DNA from: an uncultured Pseudomonadota bacterium
Lineage (GTDB): Bacteria; Myxococcota_A; UBA796; SXON01
NCBI GenBank assembly: GCA_903875225.1
Contig: CAIQVJ010000108.1
Coordinates: 1 to 64,000, forward strand
Length of the DNA stretch: 64,000 bases
Direction of reading: 5' to 3'
The notes below the pieces were generated by a model. The model worked only from the letters and a program-made list of their open reading frames with translations. It made no database searches and was not told the origin of the DNA. A program made the position numbers and the translations under genes. Each line of letters opens with the position of its first letter. Position 1 is the stretch's first letter. This document shows positions 8,049 through 16,392 of the stretch, in pieces.

Positions 8049-8825
8049 ATGCCCTGCTTCGCCCCTGCCCTCCTGCTCGCCCTCACTGCCGGCCCTGCGC
8101 ATGCTGCGGATACCCCCCCGGCGGATCCCACACTCGCGACCGAGTCCACGACCGAGGTCGCCCCGCAGAAGACAAGGAATTACCTCATGGAGGTCAATTT
8201 CCGCGGGCGATACCTGTTCCTGCCGGATTCACTGCTGGACATCTGGTACGAGACGCATGCGGGCGAGGCGAACCTGGAGCGGCCGCACGTGGCGGCGTAC
8301 AGCCTCGGCCTGGAGTTCGTGGTGCGCAACAAGCAGGCGAACGGGATCTTCTACGCCGAGTACCTGAGCTCCTTGATCAAGCCCGGGTACTGGGACGACC
8401 GCGACAACCCGCCCGACTACCTCGACGGGTCCTACATCCAGCCCGAGTTCTTCGGCCTGGTCATGATCGGGGCGGACTATGCATACGAACTGCACGCCAC
8501 GAACTGGCTGTCGTTCATGTTCGGCGCCGGCATCGGGGTGGCCATCAAGACCGGCAACCTGATCGAGTGGGAGCCGGGCGAGCCCGAGGGCACGCCGAAC
8601 GCCGACAACGCGGACCAGTCCTGCGGCCCCGACTCGCCGGCCTACGAGCGAGCGCTCACGCTGGACTGCGCGAACGACGGCCCGGTGCGTGTTCCCCCGG
8701 TGTTGCCGGTGCTCGACGTGAACCTCGGCATCCGGTTCAACATCAACGACCACGCGAGCATCCGCCTCGACGGCGGGCTGCACGACCTGCCCTACGGGGG
8801 CGCGGCGGTCGGCATCACCTTCTAG
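8049..8825 (+). CDS. Exported protein, probable outer-membrane beta barrel
   Basis: 258 residues from ATG 8049, chosen for its signal peptide (LLLALTAGPAHA, cut near residue 20) and a GGAG 6 nt upstream; an earlier in-frame start at 7977 would precede the signal. Alternating strands follow: MEVNFRGRYLFLPDSLLDIWY, SLGLEFVVRN, IFYAEYLSS, GLVMIGADYAYEL, FMFGAGIGVAIKTG, VLDVNLGIRFNIND, IRLDGGL, GAAVGITF. The C-terminal Phe is typical of Bam-inserted barrels. A loop with two Cys (about 200-215) separates the last strands. It may be a small outer-membrane porin-like or lipid A-related protein. I do not recognise a named family. Confidence 0.7.
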   Translation: MPCFAPALLLALTAGPAHAADTPPADPTLATESTTEVAPQKTRNYLMEVNFRGRYLFLPDSLLDIWYETHAGEANLERPHVAAYSLGLEFVVRNKQANGIFYAEYLSSLIKPGYWDDRDNPPDYLDGSYIQPEFFGLVMIGADYAYELHATNWLSFMFGAGIGVAIKTGNLIEWEPGEPEGTPNADNADQSCGPDSPAYERALTLDCANDGPVRVPPVLPVLDVNLGIRFNINDHASIRLDGGLHDLPYGGAAVGITF

Positions 8826-8841
8826 CTTCGGGCGGCCCCGC

Positions 8842-9666
8842 TCACCACATCCGGCTGCTGACCGTGATCGGGGCCAGATGTGCGTGCTGTGATGCGACCT
8901 GCACCTGCACACGCCCGAGCACGCCAGCGTCCTGCAGCACCGTCCGCGCCGTGCTCATGGCCCTGTGAGGGGTGTTGTTCTCCTCGGAGAGGTGCGCCAG
9001 GACCAGGTGGTCCAGCCGCGGACCCAGTCCATCGACCAGCAGTTGGGCGGCCTGCCTGTTGGAGAGGTGGCCGTGGTTCCCACGGATGCGCTGCTTGAGC
9101 GGGTAGGGATACGGGCCGTCCAGCAGCATGTCCTCGTCGTGGTTGAACTCGAGCACCACCGCGCGACAATCCCGCAGCGCGCGTGCCACGAGGGCGGTGG
9201 GCTTGCCCAGGTCGGTCACCACGGCGACGGGGGTGTCGCCCACGATCACCCGGTAGGCCACCGGGTCGCGCACATCGTGCGGCACGGGCATCGGCTCGAT
9301 GATCAGGTGCTTCACACGGAAGGCCTGACCCGCCTCGATCACCTCGACGCCGTCGGGGTGGCAGCGAGGGTCGAGCCCATCGCGGGTGCCCGCCGTGCAG
9401 AAGAACGGCACGCGCGCGCCTCGCCTCGCCAGCGCGCGGCCGAGCACCGCAGCACCGCCCACGTGGTCCTTGTGTTCGTGGGTGAGCAGTACCCCATCGA
9501 TCGGTGCATCCCCGAGCCCTGCAGCGTCCATACGGGCCAGGATCTGCTTCGTCGCAAGTCCACAATCAACGAGGACACCTGCACGGCCGTCGCCAATGTA
9601 GGTCGCGTTGCCGGCCGAACCGGATGACAGCACGCATACCGTGAGGTCTCGGGTGAACAAGGTCAT
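8842..9666 (-). CDS. MBL-fold metallohydrolase, YycJ/WalJ-like
   Basis: 274 residues from ATG 9666; the frame is open to 10038 but that part is antisense-like. The metallo-beta-lactamase core is clear: LSSGSAGNATYI near the N terminus, the metal motif THEHKDH, then PVPHDV, VVTDLGKP, LEFNHDEDML, GNHGHLSN and a late HLSEENN. The order and the SGSxGN start are those of the YycJ/WalJ group, which acts on nucleic acid or cell-wall-linked signalling in Firmicutes. Which substrate it uses here is not known. No signal peptide is seen. It sits 74 nt downstream of the 9741-11624 gene on the same strand and may be cotranscribed. Confidence 0.85.
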   Translation of the reverse strand: MTLFTRDLTVCVLSSGSAGNATYIGDGRAGVLVDCGLATKQILARMDAAGLGDAPIDGVLLTHEHKDHVGGAAVLGRALARRGARVPFFCTAGTRDGLDPRCHPDGVEVIEAGQAFRVKHLIIEPMPVPHDVRDPVAYRVIVGDTPVAVVTDLGKPTALVARALRDCRAVVLEFNHDEDMLLDGPYPYPLKQRIRGNHGHLSNRQAAQLLVDGLGPRLDHLVLAHLSEENNTPHRAMSTARTVLQDAGVLGRVQVQVASQHAHLAPITVSSRMW

Positions 9667-9740
9667 GGCGGCCTCGGAGGGAGGGCGGCCCGGGAAGGCC
9701 GCGAGGGGGAGCAGCGCATAACCCGACCCGCAGGGAGCCG

Positions 9741-11624
9741 TCAGCGCAGGCGCGTCATGACCAGCGACGGGTCCAGCTTCGCGGCGGTGCTGAAGCACTG
9801 GTGCGCCTCGTCCGTTTCGCCGCGGCGCGTTGCAATCTCCCCGCGGTAGGCCCACGCCTGCGCGCAGTTGATGTCGAATTGCAGCGCGAGCTCGACGAGA
9901 TCGGCACCGTCGTGTTCGCGTGCCTCGCCCGGCTGCTCGGGGTTCTGGAAGCGCGCCCACCCCAGGTGAGCGAGGGCGAGCGCGCTGTCCGGGGCGTGCT
10001 GCCGAGCCTGTACGAGCGCGCGGTCGGCACGCGCCCAATCCCCAAGGTTGATCGCGGCGATGCCAGCCCGAAGCAACCCATCGAACACCGGCTCGATCGG
10101 GCTCACCCTGCCGGTGATCAGCTCGGCCTCTGCCCCCTCGATCCGCGCGAGGATCTCCGCGGCCAGCTCCCTCGCCTCGCCGTTCGGGTCCTTGTCCATC
10201 ATCCGGTACCGGTGCTTCATGCGCGTGGCTGCCGCGCGCACCATCTCGGGCGGCGATCGGCGTGGAATGCCGAGGACCGTCCAGCCATCCGCGGTGCGGA
10301 GGATCTCCACCTCCCGCCGGAGCCGCGAAACCGGCATCATGCTTGCGGTGGACGAAGTTGCGGGATCATCGACGCGTTCGGGCGTGCGGGAATCCCGCGC
10401 GGGGGTGGGGCGGGGCGCTGCGGCAGAGCCGAGGAGCTCGCCGATGTGGTCCCTGCGGGTGACCGAGGCGGGATCCGCGGTGACCTCGCGGCGGATCGGC
10501 ATCACGGCACCGTGCGATGGCGGATCGGAGACCGGTTCAGGGGCTGTCGCGTCGCGCAGCCCCACCAGCCCGAGCCAGCGCATCGCCGCGAGGTCCACCG
10601 CCACGTCGTCCACCGGCGCCCCCTCGCGCCTTGCGAGCCCCTGCACGCTCACGCCACCGCCCAACCGGAGCAGGCAGCGGCGTGTGGCGGCGGTCAATGG
10701 CAGCTCGGCAGCACCCTCGGTGAGGCTGTTCGCCACGGGCACGAGCGCGAGCACCGACTCGCCCACCACCGCCTCCCGCGCGGCGCGCCACACGAGACGG
10801 GCCAGTGCAACCCGATCCCCGGCATCATCCACCTCGCAGGGATCGAGCGCGAGTTCCCCACCCCCAAGCACCTCGTCGAGGGCGGCCAGCCCGTCCGGGC
10901 CCACCGGCCCGCCCCGGGAGAGCAGCACCCAGGCGGGGGCTGACCCCTTCTCGATCCGGAGCACTCCGGTTGCCTTGCGCACCCAGAGGCGGGCGAGGAA
11001 CCGCGCGTTGGCAACGTCCCAGGTTCGGCGCGTGCGGCCGAACACCTCGGGGCGGGTGGCCGAAGGGCGAGGCTCCGCCCGCGACTCGAACGGCACCGGG
11101 ATCTTCGGCGGCTGGCTCACCGGGTCCGGTGAGCCGGACTCGGGCCCGGGGAGGAAGTAGACCGCCGGCTCGGGCTCGGGGAACGTGTAGGCCCCTCCGG
11201 AGGCCGAGCCGGCGGCCGGCGCCCCGGACGCGGTGGAGGATTCCCCCCCCTCGGCCGAGGGCAGGGCACGGCGGATGATGTCGGCGATGTCCAGCAGGCT
11301 GGCCGGTTTGGTGCGGAAGGTCGCGCCCAGGGCCTCGATCTGGCGCCGGAGCGGGCCGTCGGCGCGATCGGCGAGCACGACCACCGGGGCGGACTCGATG
11401 AGGTGCCCGCTGGCCCGCAGGGCGTGGACCACCGAGGTTCCATCTCCGTCCGGGAGCAGAGCATCCACCACAAGGGCTGCGATCCGGAAGCCCCGCGGCA
11501 GGCGCCGGGCGTCCATCGCCGTGATGCAGGCCTCGACCTCCACTCCGTCCGGAGCGAGCAACGCCCCGAGCATTCGCACGATCTCGGAGCCGGGACTGAC
11601 GATGAGCACATTCACGCTACGCAA
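9741..11624 (-). CDS. Receiver-like / J-like / TPR multidomain protein
   Basis: 627 residues. Order: receiver-like domain (1-120) with the acceptor Asp in LVVDALLPDGDG and a late Lys in FRTKPA, but the acidic pair after the first strand is missing (LIVSPGSE), so phosphorylation is doubtful; a Pro/Ser-rich linker; a domain (about 205-365) resembling the DUF4388 type (VRKATGVLRIEKG, WVLLSRGG); another linker; a J-like segment (about 470-535: WTVLGIPRRSPPEMVRAAATRMKHRYRMMDKDPN) without the HPD triad; then TPR helices. DUF4388-J-TPR proteins are common in myxobacteria and are thought to be adaptors. Its start is only 29 nt from the divergent pabB start. Confidence 0.75.
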   Translation of the reverse strand: MRSVNVLIVSPGSEIVRMLGALLAPDGVEVEACITAMDARRLPRGFRIAALVVDALLPDGDGTSVVHALRASGHLIESAPVVVLADRADGPLRRQIEALGATFRTKPASLLDIADIIRRALPSAEGGESSTASGAPAAGSASGGAYTFPEPEPAVYFLPGPESGSPDPVSQPPKIPVPFESRAEPRPSATRPEVFGRTRRTWDVANARFLARLWVRKATGVLRIEKGSAPAWVLLSRGGPVGPDGLAALDEVLGGGELALDPCEVDDAGDRVALARLVWRAAREAVVGESVLALVPVANSLTEGAAELPLTAATRRCLLRLGGGVSVQGLARREGAPVDDVAVDLAAMRWLGLVGLRDATAPEPVSDPPSHGAVMPIRREVTADPASVTRRDHIGELLGSAAAPRPTPARDSRTPERVDDPATSSTASMMPVSRLRREVEILRTADGWTVLGIPRRSPPEMVRAAATRMKHRYRMMDKDPNGEARELAAEILARIEGAEAELITGRVSPIEPVFDGLLRAGIAAINLGDWARADRALVQARQHAPDSALALAHLGWARFQNPEQPGEAREHDGADLVELALQFDINCAQAWAYRGEIATRRGETDEAHQCFSTAAKLDPSLVMTRLR

Positions 11625-11653
11625 GCACTCAGTGGAACGCTATGTAACCGGGA

Positions 11654-12871
11654 ATGTTGCACGAGACCCCGAGGACCGACATCGTCGCAGCCACCCGGGC
11701 GGCCACTGCGCGGTTCGTCGCGCTGCGCAGACGGGGTCCGGCGTTCGTGGCTGTCGACGGTCCCCGAGTCGTGGTGGGGGCGCTCTCCGCCCTGCAGGTT
11801 CCCGGGTCGTGGGCGGACGTGCAGCACGCGGCCGCGGTACCCGCGGGCTTCGGCGTGGTCGGGTACCTTGCCTACGAGGCCGGCACATGGGTGGAGCGCA
11901 TCGCCACGACGGGGAAGCCACAGGTCCCACTGGGGTGGTTCGGACGATGCGACGCCGTCTGGTCCCAGACCGGGGGTGACTCCCGCTGGCAGGGAACCGA
12001 CGCCGCCGTGGCGGAGCTCCGCCGGGCGGGCACCGAGCCGCTGGACGAACTCCCGCCGCGCGGCGAGCGCCCGGAGTGGTCCTCTGCGACGGACTACCAG
12101 GGTGCGGTGGCGGCGGCCCTCGCCGCGATCCGGGAGGGAGAGTGCTACCAGGTGAACCTCGCGCGGGAGGTGCGTGTCCGGAACCCGGGCGACCCCGTGC
12201 AGGTGTGGCTCCGTCTCGCCCGTTCGAACCCCTCGCGACGAGCCATGCTGCTCGACACCGGAGCGCTCACCATCGTCTCGAATTCCCCTGAGCTGCTGCT
12301 CGCGGCCCGCGGCCGGTCGCTGCTGTCGATCCCGATCAAGGGCACGCGGCCAGCGAGCGCCGCGCCCGAGGCGCTGCTTCAGAACCGGAAGGAGCGAGCG
12401 GAGCTCACGATGATCGTCGACCTCGTGCGCGCGGATCTGGGCCGGGTGGCACGGCCCGGAACCGTCCGGGCCGGCCCGCGGCGCGTCGGCCGGGTGGGGC
12501 ACCTCTGGCACGCGATGCAAAGGGTCTACGCCGAACTCGATGACGGTCGCTCCGCGGTGGACGCTCTCTCGGTGCTGTTCCCCGCAGGGAGCGTGACAGG
12601 GGCGCCACGAATCCGCGCGACGGAGCTGATCGCCCGACACGAGCGCGGTCCCCGTGGCGTGTACTGCGGGACGATGGGCTGGTTCGGCGCGGACGGCTCC
12701 GCCAACTGGAACGTCGCGATCCGCACCATCACCTTCCTGGGGCCCCGGGAGGAGCCGGATGTCGCCGCGATGCACTTCGGCTCGGGCATCGTCTGGGGAA
12801 GCGACCCACGCCGCGAGTGCATCGAGACCGAGTGGAAGGCGCGCCGGCTGCTCGCAGCGGTCTGCGCATGA
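11654..12871 (+). CDS. pabB: Aminodeoxychorismate synthase component I (PabB)
   Basis: 405 residues, shorter than stand-alone PabB of E. coli (about 450) because the N-terminal lobe is compact. The chorismate-binding half has IREGECYQVNLAREV, SNSPELLL, the IPIKGTRP motif whose Lys separates PabB (PIKGT) from anthranilate synthase (PIAGT), ELTMIVDLVRADLG, LFPAGSVTGAPRIRA and GSGIVWGSDP. The enzyme aminates chorismate with ammonia from a PabA subunit to give 4-amino-4-deoxychorismate for folate. No pabA or pabC is in the window. Its ATGA overlap with the next gene indicates an operon. Confidence 0.85.
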   Translation: MLHETPRTDIVAATRAATARFVALRRRGPAFVAVDGPRVVVGALSALQVPGSWADVQHAAAVPAGFGVVGYLAYEAGTWVERIATTGKPQVPLGWFGRCDAVWSQTGGDSRWQGTDAAVAELRRAGTEPLDELPPRGERPEWSSATDYQGAVAAALAAIREGECYQVNLAREVRVRNPGDPVQVWLRLARSNPSRRAMLLDTGALTIVSNSPELLLAARGRSLLSIPIKGTRPASAAPEALLQNRKERAELTMIVDLVRADLGRVARPGTVRAGPRRVGRVGHLWHAMQRVYAELDDGRSAVDALSVLFPAGSVTGAPRIRATELIARHERGPRGVYCGTMGWFGADGSANWNVAIRTITFLGPREEPDVAAMHFGSGIVWGSDPRRECIETEWKARRLLAAVCA

Positions 12872-13461
12872 GCACGCTCCCCCGCGGGCTGTACGGCATG
12901 CTGGACGTCGCGCCCGGCGAACCCGATCAGGCGGTTATCGACCGCGCGCGCTTTCTCGTGGACCACGGGGTCCTGGCCGTGCAACTCCGCGCCAAGCATC
13001 ACACCGTGGAGGCCGTCGGGCGGATCGCCGCGCGGCTCGTCTCCGTCGCGCCACGGCTGATCGTGAACGACCACGTGGAGATCGCGCGGGAGCTCGGCGC
13101 CTGGGTCCACCTGGGCCAGTCGGACGGGCCGGATCCTGCCGACCTGCACAGGGCGGGGCTTCCCTACGGCCGGTCCACACACACGCTCGACCAGGTGGCA
13201 GACGCGGATCACGCCTGCTACGTAGGCTTTGGCCCTGTGTTTGCTACGAACACCAAGGCAACCGGGTACAGCCCGCGCGGACTGCTCGCGCTCGCAGCGG
13301 CGGTACGCACCTCCCGCGTGCCGGTGGTCGCCATCGGGGGCATCCACGTGGGAAACATCGACGCGGTCCGGGCCACGGGTGTACACGCCTGGGCGCCGAT
13401 CTCCGGATTCTGGGACAACCGGGCCGACGAAGCCGCGCTCCGGCGCCTGCTTTCGTGTTGA
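12868..13461 (+). CDS. Thiamine phosphate synthase-like (ThiE/TenI family)
   Basis: 197 residues. ATG 12868 overlaps the pabB stop (ATGA). A TIM-barrel of the ThiE family: AVQLRAKHH, RLIVNDHVEIAREL, WVHLGQSDGPD, RSTHTLDQVADAD, YVGFGPVFATNTKA, VPVVAIGGIHVGNI. ThiE joins the pyrimidine and thiazole phosphates to make thiamine phosphate; TenI relatives instead aromatise the thiazole. The QLRxK and VND motifs and the VFATxTKA loop favour ThiE, but the sequence is short and some pyrimidine-site residues are altered, so the specific reaction is uncertain. Linking a folate gene with a thiamine gene suggests one B-vitamin unit. Confidence 0.72.
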   Translation: MSTLPRGLYGMLDVAPGEPDQAVIDRARFLVDHGVLAVQLRAKHHTVEAVGRIAARLVSVAPRLIVNDHVEIARELGAWVHLGQSDGPDPADLHRAGLPYGRSTHTLDQVADADHACYVGFGPVFATNTKATGYSPRGLLALAAAVRTSRVPVVAIGGIHVGNIDAVRATGVHAWAPISGFWDNRADEAALRRLLSC

Positions 13462-13555
13462 CGCTGTGCCGATCCTCTGGTAATTGTGGCGCCCCCCTGA
13501 AGAGGTCCGTCCCGTGGGCGAACACGATCGAAGTCCGAAACCCCTTTAGCCTGGG

Positions 13556-13583
13556 CGGAGCCGTCTCCGTCTGAGCGGAGGCG
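13556..13583 (+). promoter_or_regulatory. Leader with two competing hairpins over the Shine-Dalgarno of an upstream ORF
   Basis: CGGAG (13556-13560), CTCCG (13565-13569) and CGGAG (13576-13580) are arranged so that the middle element can pair with either flank. Pairing with the right flank makes an 8-bp stem (13562-13569 with 13576-13583, one G-U, loop TCTGAG) that buries the GGAGG (13577-13581) serving the ORF at 13586. Pairing with the left flank (loop CCGT) would free it. Such an exclusive pair is the layout of a translational switch. High GC makes chance stems common, so this is a candidate only. Confidence 0.4.
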
Positions 13584-13585
13584 AC

Positions 13586-13633
13586 ATGAACATGACTCAG
13601 CGCGAGTTTTCTCGCACGCGGTGGCTGCCATGA
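13586..13633 (+). CDS. 15-residue upstream ORF coupled to mgtE
   Basis: Reads MNMTQREFSRTRWLP and stops at TGA 13631-13633, which overlaps the mgtE ATG (13630-13632) as ATGA. It has a strong GGAGG four bases before its ATG (ten before the internal ATG at 13592), whereas nothing purine-rich precedes the mgtE ATG itself. mgtE translation may therefore depend on ribosomes ending this ORF. It ends in Pro just before the stop and contains several Arg codons, features that can slow ribosomes. Mg-regulated leader peptides exist for unrelated Mg transporters (mgtL of enterics); sequence similarity to those is not seen. The peptide itself may have no function. Confidence 0.5.
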   Translation: MNMTQREFSRTRWLP

Positions 13634-14937
13634 GCGCCGCGACCGATCCGAACGTGTTTCCCGACGCTCCCGAGCGCTGGGAGGAGAGCCCGTCGACGAC
13701 GGAGGCGTTCAAGGCGCTCGATCGCGCAACGGCGACCGACGTGTTCCTGAAGCTCCCGTCGGATGACCAGTACCGGCTGCTGGAGGACATGCCCCCCGGC
13801 GAACGGCGTCTCTGGGTGCGGGTGCTCGCGCCGGACGACGCCGCGGACCTCATCCAGTACGCCCCCGAGGACGAGCGCGCGGCGCTGCTCGCCTACCTGG
13901 ACCCCTCGACGCAGCGCGAGGTGCGCGCGCTCGCGACCTACGCCGAGGACGACGCCGGCGGGCTGATGTCCCCCCGCTTCGCCGCCCTGCGCGCCGAGAT
14001 GACGGTCGACGAGGCCATCCACTACCTGCGACGCAAGGCCCGGGACGGGGTCGAGACCATCTACACGGCCTATGTGCTCGACGGCGAGCAGCGGCTCGTC
14101 GGGGTCGTCAGCTTTCGCGAGCTGTTCTCCGCCCAGGCCAGCGCGCCGGTGCGGGACGTCATGCGGCCGGCGCTCACGGTCACCGAGGATCTCGACCAGG
14201 AGCAGGTCGCCCGCATCATCGCGCAGCACGACCTGCTCGCCGTGCCCGTCGTCGACGCCCAGGGCCGGATGAAGGGCATCGTGACCGTCGACGACGTCGT
14301 GGACGTCGTGAACGAGGAGGCAACCGAGGACATCCAGAAGCTGGGCGGCATGGAGGCGCTCGACGACTCCTACCTGAACACCGGCTTCTTCGCCCTGCTC
14401 AAGAAGCGCGCCGGATGGCTCGCCATCTTGTTCGTCGGCGAGATGCTCACGGCCAGCGCGATGAGCGTCTTTCAGGACGAGATCGCCAGGGCGGTCGTGC
14501 TGGCGTTGTTCGTCCCGCTCATCATCTCGAGCGGCGGGAACTCCGGCTCACAGGCCAGCAGCTTGATCATGCGCGCCATCGCCCTCGGCGAGGTCCACTT
14601 CACCGACTTCTGGCACATCATCCGGCGCGAGCTGTTGAGCGGCCTCTGCCTGGGGATGATCCTCGGTGCGGTCGCCATCGCGCGCATCTACGTCTGGCAG
14701 TCGCTGTTCCACAGCTACGATCACGTCGCCCTGCTGGCCCTCACCATCTCGCTGGCCCTCGTGGGCGTGGTGACGACGGGCACGTTGTGCGGCGCCGCGC
14801 TGCCGATGCTGCTCAAGCGCATCGGCCTCGACCCCGCCACGGCGAGCACGCCGATGGTCGCCACCCTGGTAGACGTGACCGGCCTCGTGATCTACTTCGG
14901 AGTCGCCTCGGTGCTGTTGCGAGGGACCCTGCTGTAG
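13630..14937 (+). CDS. mgtE: Magnesium transporter MgtE
   Basis: 435 residues from ATG 13630. The order is standard: N-terminal superhelical domain (to about residue 110, LLEDMPPGERR, YAPEDERAALLAYL), tandem CBS domains (about 120-245, with VGVVSFREL, VPVVDAQGRMKGIVTVDDVVDVV), a plug-like helix (EEATEDIQKLGGM), then five transmembrane helices with the pore signature SSGGNSGSQ near residue 300 and a final GLVIYFGVASVLL helix. MgtE is a homodimeric Mg2+ channel gated by Mg2+ bound between the cytosolic domains. A GTG nine bases earlier is an alternative start without better SD. Its leader (13556-13633) suggests translational control. Confidence 0.93.
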   Translation: MSAATDPNVFPDAPERWEESPSTTEAFKALDRATATDVFLKLPSDDQYRLLEDMPPGERRLWVRVLAPDDAADLIQYAPEDERAALLAYLDPSTQREVRALATYAEDDAGGLMSPRFAALRAEMTVDEAIHYLRRKARDGVETIYTAYVLDGEQRLVGVVSFRELFSAQASAPVRDVMRPALTVTEDLDQEQVARIIAQHDLLAVPVVDAQGRMKGIVTVDDVVDVVNEEATEDIQKLGGMEALDDSYLNTGFFALLKKRAGWLAILFVGEMLTASAMSVFQDEIARAVVLALFVPLIISSGGNSGSQASSLIMRAIALGEVHFTDFWHIIRRELLSGLCLGMILGAVAIARIYVWQSLFHSYDHVALLALTISLALVGVVTTGTLCGAALPMLLKRIGLDPATASTPMVATLVDVTGLVIYFGVASVLLRGTLL

Positions 14938-15010
14938 AGCGCCCACCGGCACATCCCCATCGCCAGACGGCGTATTCCTGCGCCGAGGGGCCCTGCGTTA
15001 GCTCCGCGGC

Positions 15011-15511
15011 ATGCTCCTCCTCCTCTCCCTCGCCTGCTCCACGACCCAACCCGAACCCGCTGCGGTCCCGCCCGTGGCAGAGGCTGCCCCCGTGGCAGCG
15101 CCCGTACCCGCTGCGCCCGCCTCCAACGTGAACCTCGGCGAGGCCTTCGACGAGACCACGATCGTCCCCGTCGACACGCTGGTGAAGGACCCACCCGCCT
15201 GGGACGGCAAGGACGTGGTGGTGGAGGGCGTGATCAAGGAAGTCTGCCAGAAGAAGGGGTGCTGGCACACCCTGGCGACCGCAGACCCGAACGTGTCGAT
15301 CATGGTGAAGGACAAGGAGTACAAGGTGTTCCTCCCTTCGGACTCCGCGGGAAAGAAGGTGCACGTGCATGGCACCTTCGCGGTGGTCGACATGCCCGAG
15401 GACGAGGCGCGGCACTACGCCCAGGACGCCGGGCGCGACCCGAGCGGGATCGTCGGCCCCCAGAAGTCGCTCACGCTGGATGTTGCGGGCGTGAAGTTCG
15501 TCGAGGGCTAG
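15011..15511 (+). CDS. DUF4920 lipoprotein
   Basis: 166 residues. Lipobox LSLAC (Cys9) is followed by an Ala/Pro/Val-rich linker of about 30 residues, then an OB-like domain: GKDVVVEGVIKEVCQKKGCWHTL, DPNVSIMVKD, YKVFLPSDSAGKKVHVHGTF, and a C-terminal strand LTLDVAGVKFVEG. The VCQKKGCW core is the mark of DUF4920, a periplasmic domain often near metal or redox proteins. Two Cys flanking KKG could bind a metal or form a disulphide. The function is unknown. It converges with the VIT-family gene, with a gap of 3 nt. Confidence 0.8.
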   Translation: MLLLLSLACSTTQPEPAAVPPVAEAAPVAAPVPAAPASNVNLGEAFDETTIVPVDTLVKDPPAWDGKDVVVEGVIKEVCQKKGCWHTLATADPNVSIMVKDKEYKVFLPSDSAGKKVHVHGTFAVVDMPEDEARHYAQDAGRDPSGIVGPQKSLTLDVAGVKFVEG

Positions 15512-15514
15512 GCG

Positions 15515-16198
15515 CTACGCCCCGAAGAGCTTTCCGAGGCCCATCGTGAGCCCCATCGCCAGTAGTCCGCCGATGGCCACGCGTGCCATCGCGGGCCGCA
15601 ACGCCGTGCCGCCCAGCGACGCGCTCCAGCCACCCAGCAGGAGGAGCGCCACCGTCGCGGCGGTCAGCGTCACGGGCAGACGCACCGACGCTGGCGAGAA
15701 GACCATCGCCGCGAGCGCGAGCCCCGCCCCAAGGGCGAACGAGAGGGCCGAGACAGCCGCTGCCTGGATCGGGTTTGCGAGCTCGTCCAGATCGATGTTG
15801 AGCTCCTCCCGCGCGTGTGCCGGGAGCGGATCGGCCTTCGAGAGCGCCACCGCAACCTGACGAGCCAGCGCCCGGTCGAGCCCTTTCGCCTCGTAGATGC
15901 CGGTCAGCTCGTCGAGCTCCCCCGCTGGGGAGGCCTGCAGTTCCTTGCGCTCCCGCGCGAGGTCGGCCTGCTCGAGATCGCGCTGGGAGCTGACGGAGAC
16001 GTACTCACCCGCCGCCATGGACAACGCGCCCCCCACCAGCCCCGCGAGCCCCGCCGTGAGCACCGCGGCAGGAGACCCCTGTGCGGCGGCGACGCCGAGC
16101 ACGAGGCTCGCGGTGGACACGATCCCGTCGTTCGCGCCGAGCACGCCTGCACGAAGCCACCCTCCCCGCCCTGCCCGGTGCCGTTCGAGATGCCGCAT
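15515..16198 (-). CDS. VIT1/CCC1-family metal transporter
   Basis: 227 residues. N-terminal GVLGANDGIVSTASLVLGVAAA is the family signature in the first helix. A second helix pair contains GALSMAAGEYVSVSSQRDLE; a cytoplasmic helical segment with Glu/Asp clusters follows (ELDELTGIYEAKGLD), then three more hydrophobic helices (LSFALGAGLALAAMVF and two at the C terminus). Members move Fe2+ or Mn2+ out of the cytosol in exchange for H+. The acidic hairpin matches the metal-binding domain. The gap to the WD40 gene (16199-16392) shows no ORF or clear structure. Confidence 0.88.
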   Translation of the reverse strand: MRHLERHRAGRGGWLRAGVLGANDGIVSTASLVLGVAAAQGSPAAVLTAGLAGLVGGALSMAAGEYVSVSSQRDLEQADLARERKELQASPAGELDELTGIYEAKGLDRALARQVAVALSKADPLPAHAREELNIDLDELANPIQAAAVSALSFALGAGLALAAMVFSPASVRLPVTLTAATVALLLLGGWSASLGGTALRPAMARVAIGGLLAMGLTMGLGKLFGA

Positions 16199-16392
16199 CG
16201 TCGACCTCCACCCACGCCTGTAAGCGCGACGAGGCCGACGACCAGCTGCGGTCGGGGGAGAGGCGGGGCTGGCGGAGGAACCGACACCATCCGCGCCGCC
16301 GCGTCAGCCGGCCCGCCTGCTGGTCCAGGCGCGCCGGGCCTCGCTCGCCACGGTGCAGGTCCCGAGCCGCTGCCACGCGGGCGTCGCCCTGC

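Noticed and set aside
13462..13629. M-box riboswitch upstream of mgtE
   Set aside because: Leader is short (about 125 nt before the upstream ORF) and no M-box consensus segment is recognised; a simple SD-occluding hairpin fits better.
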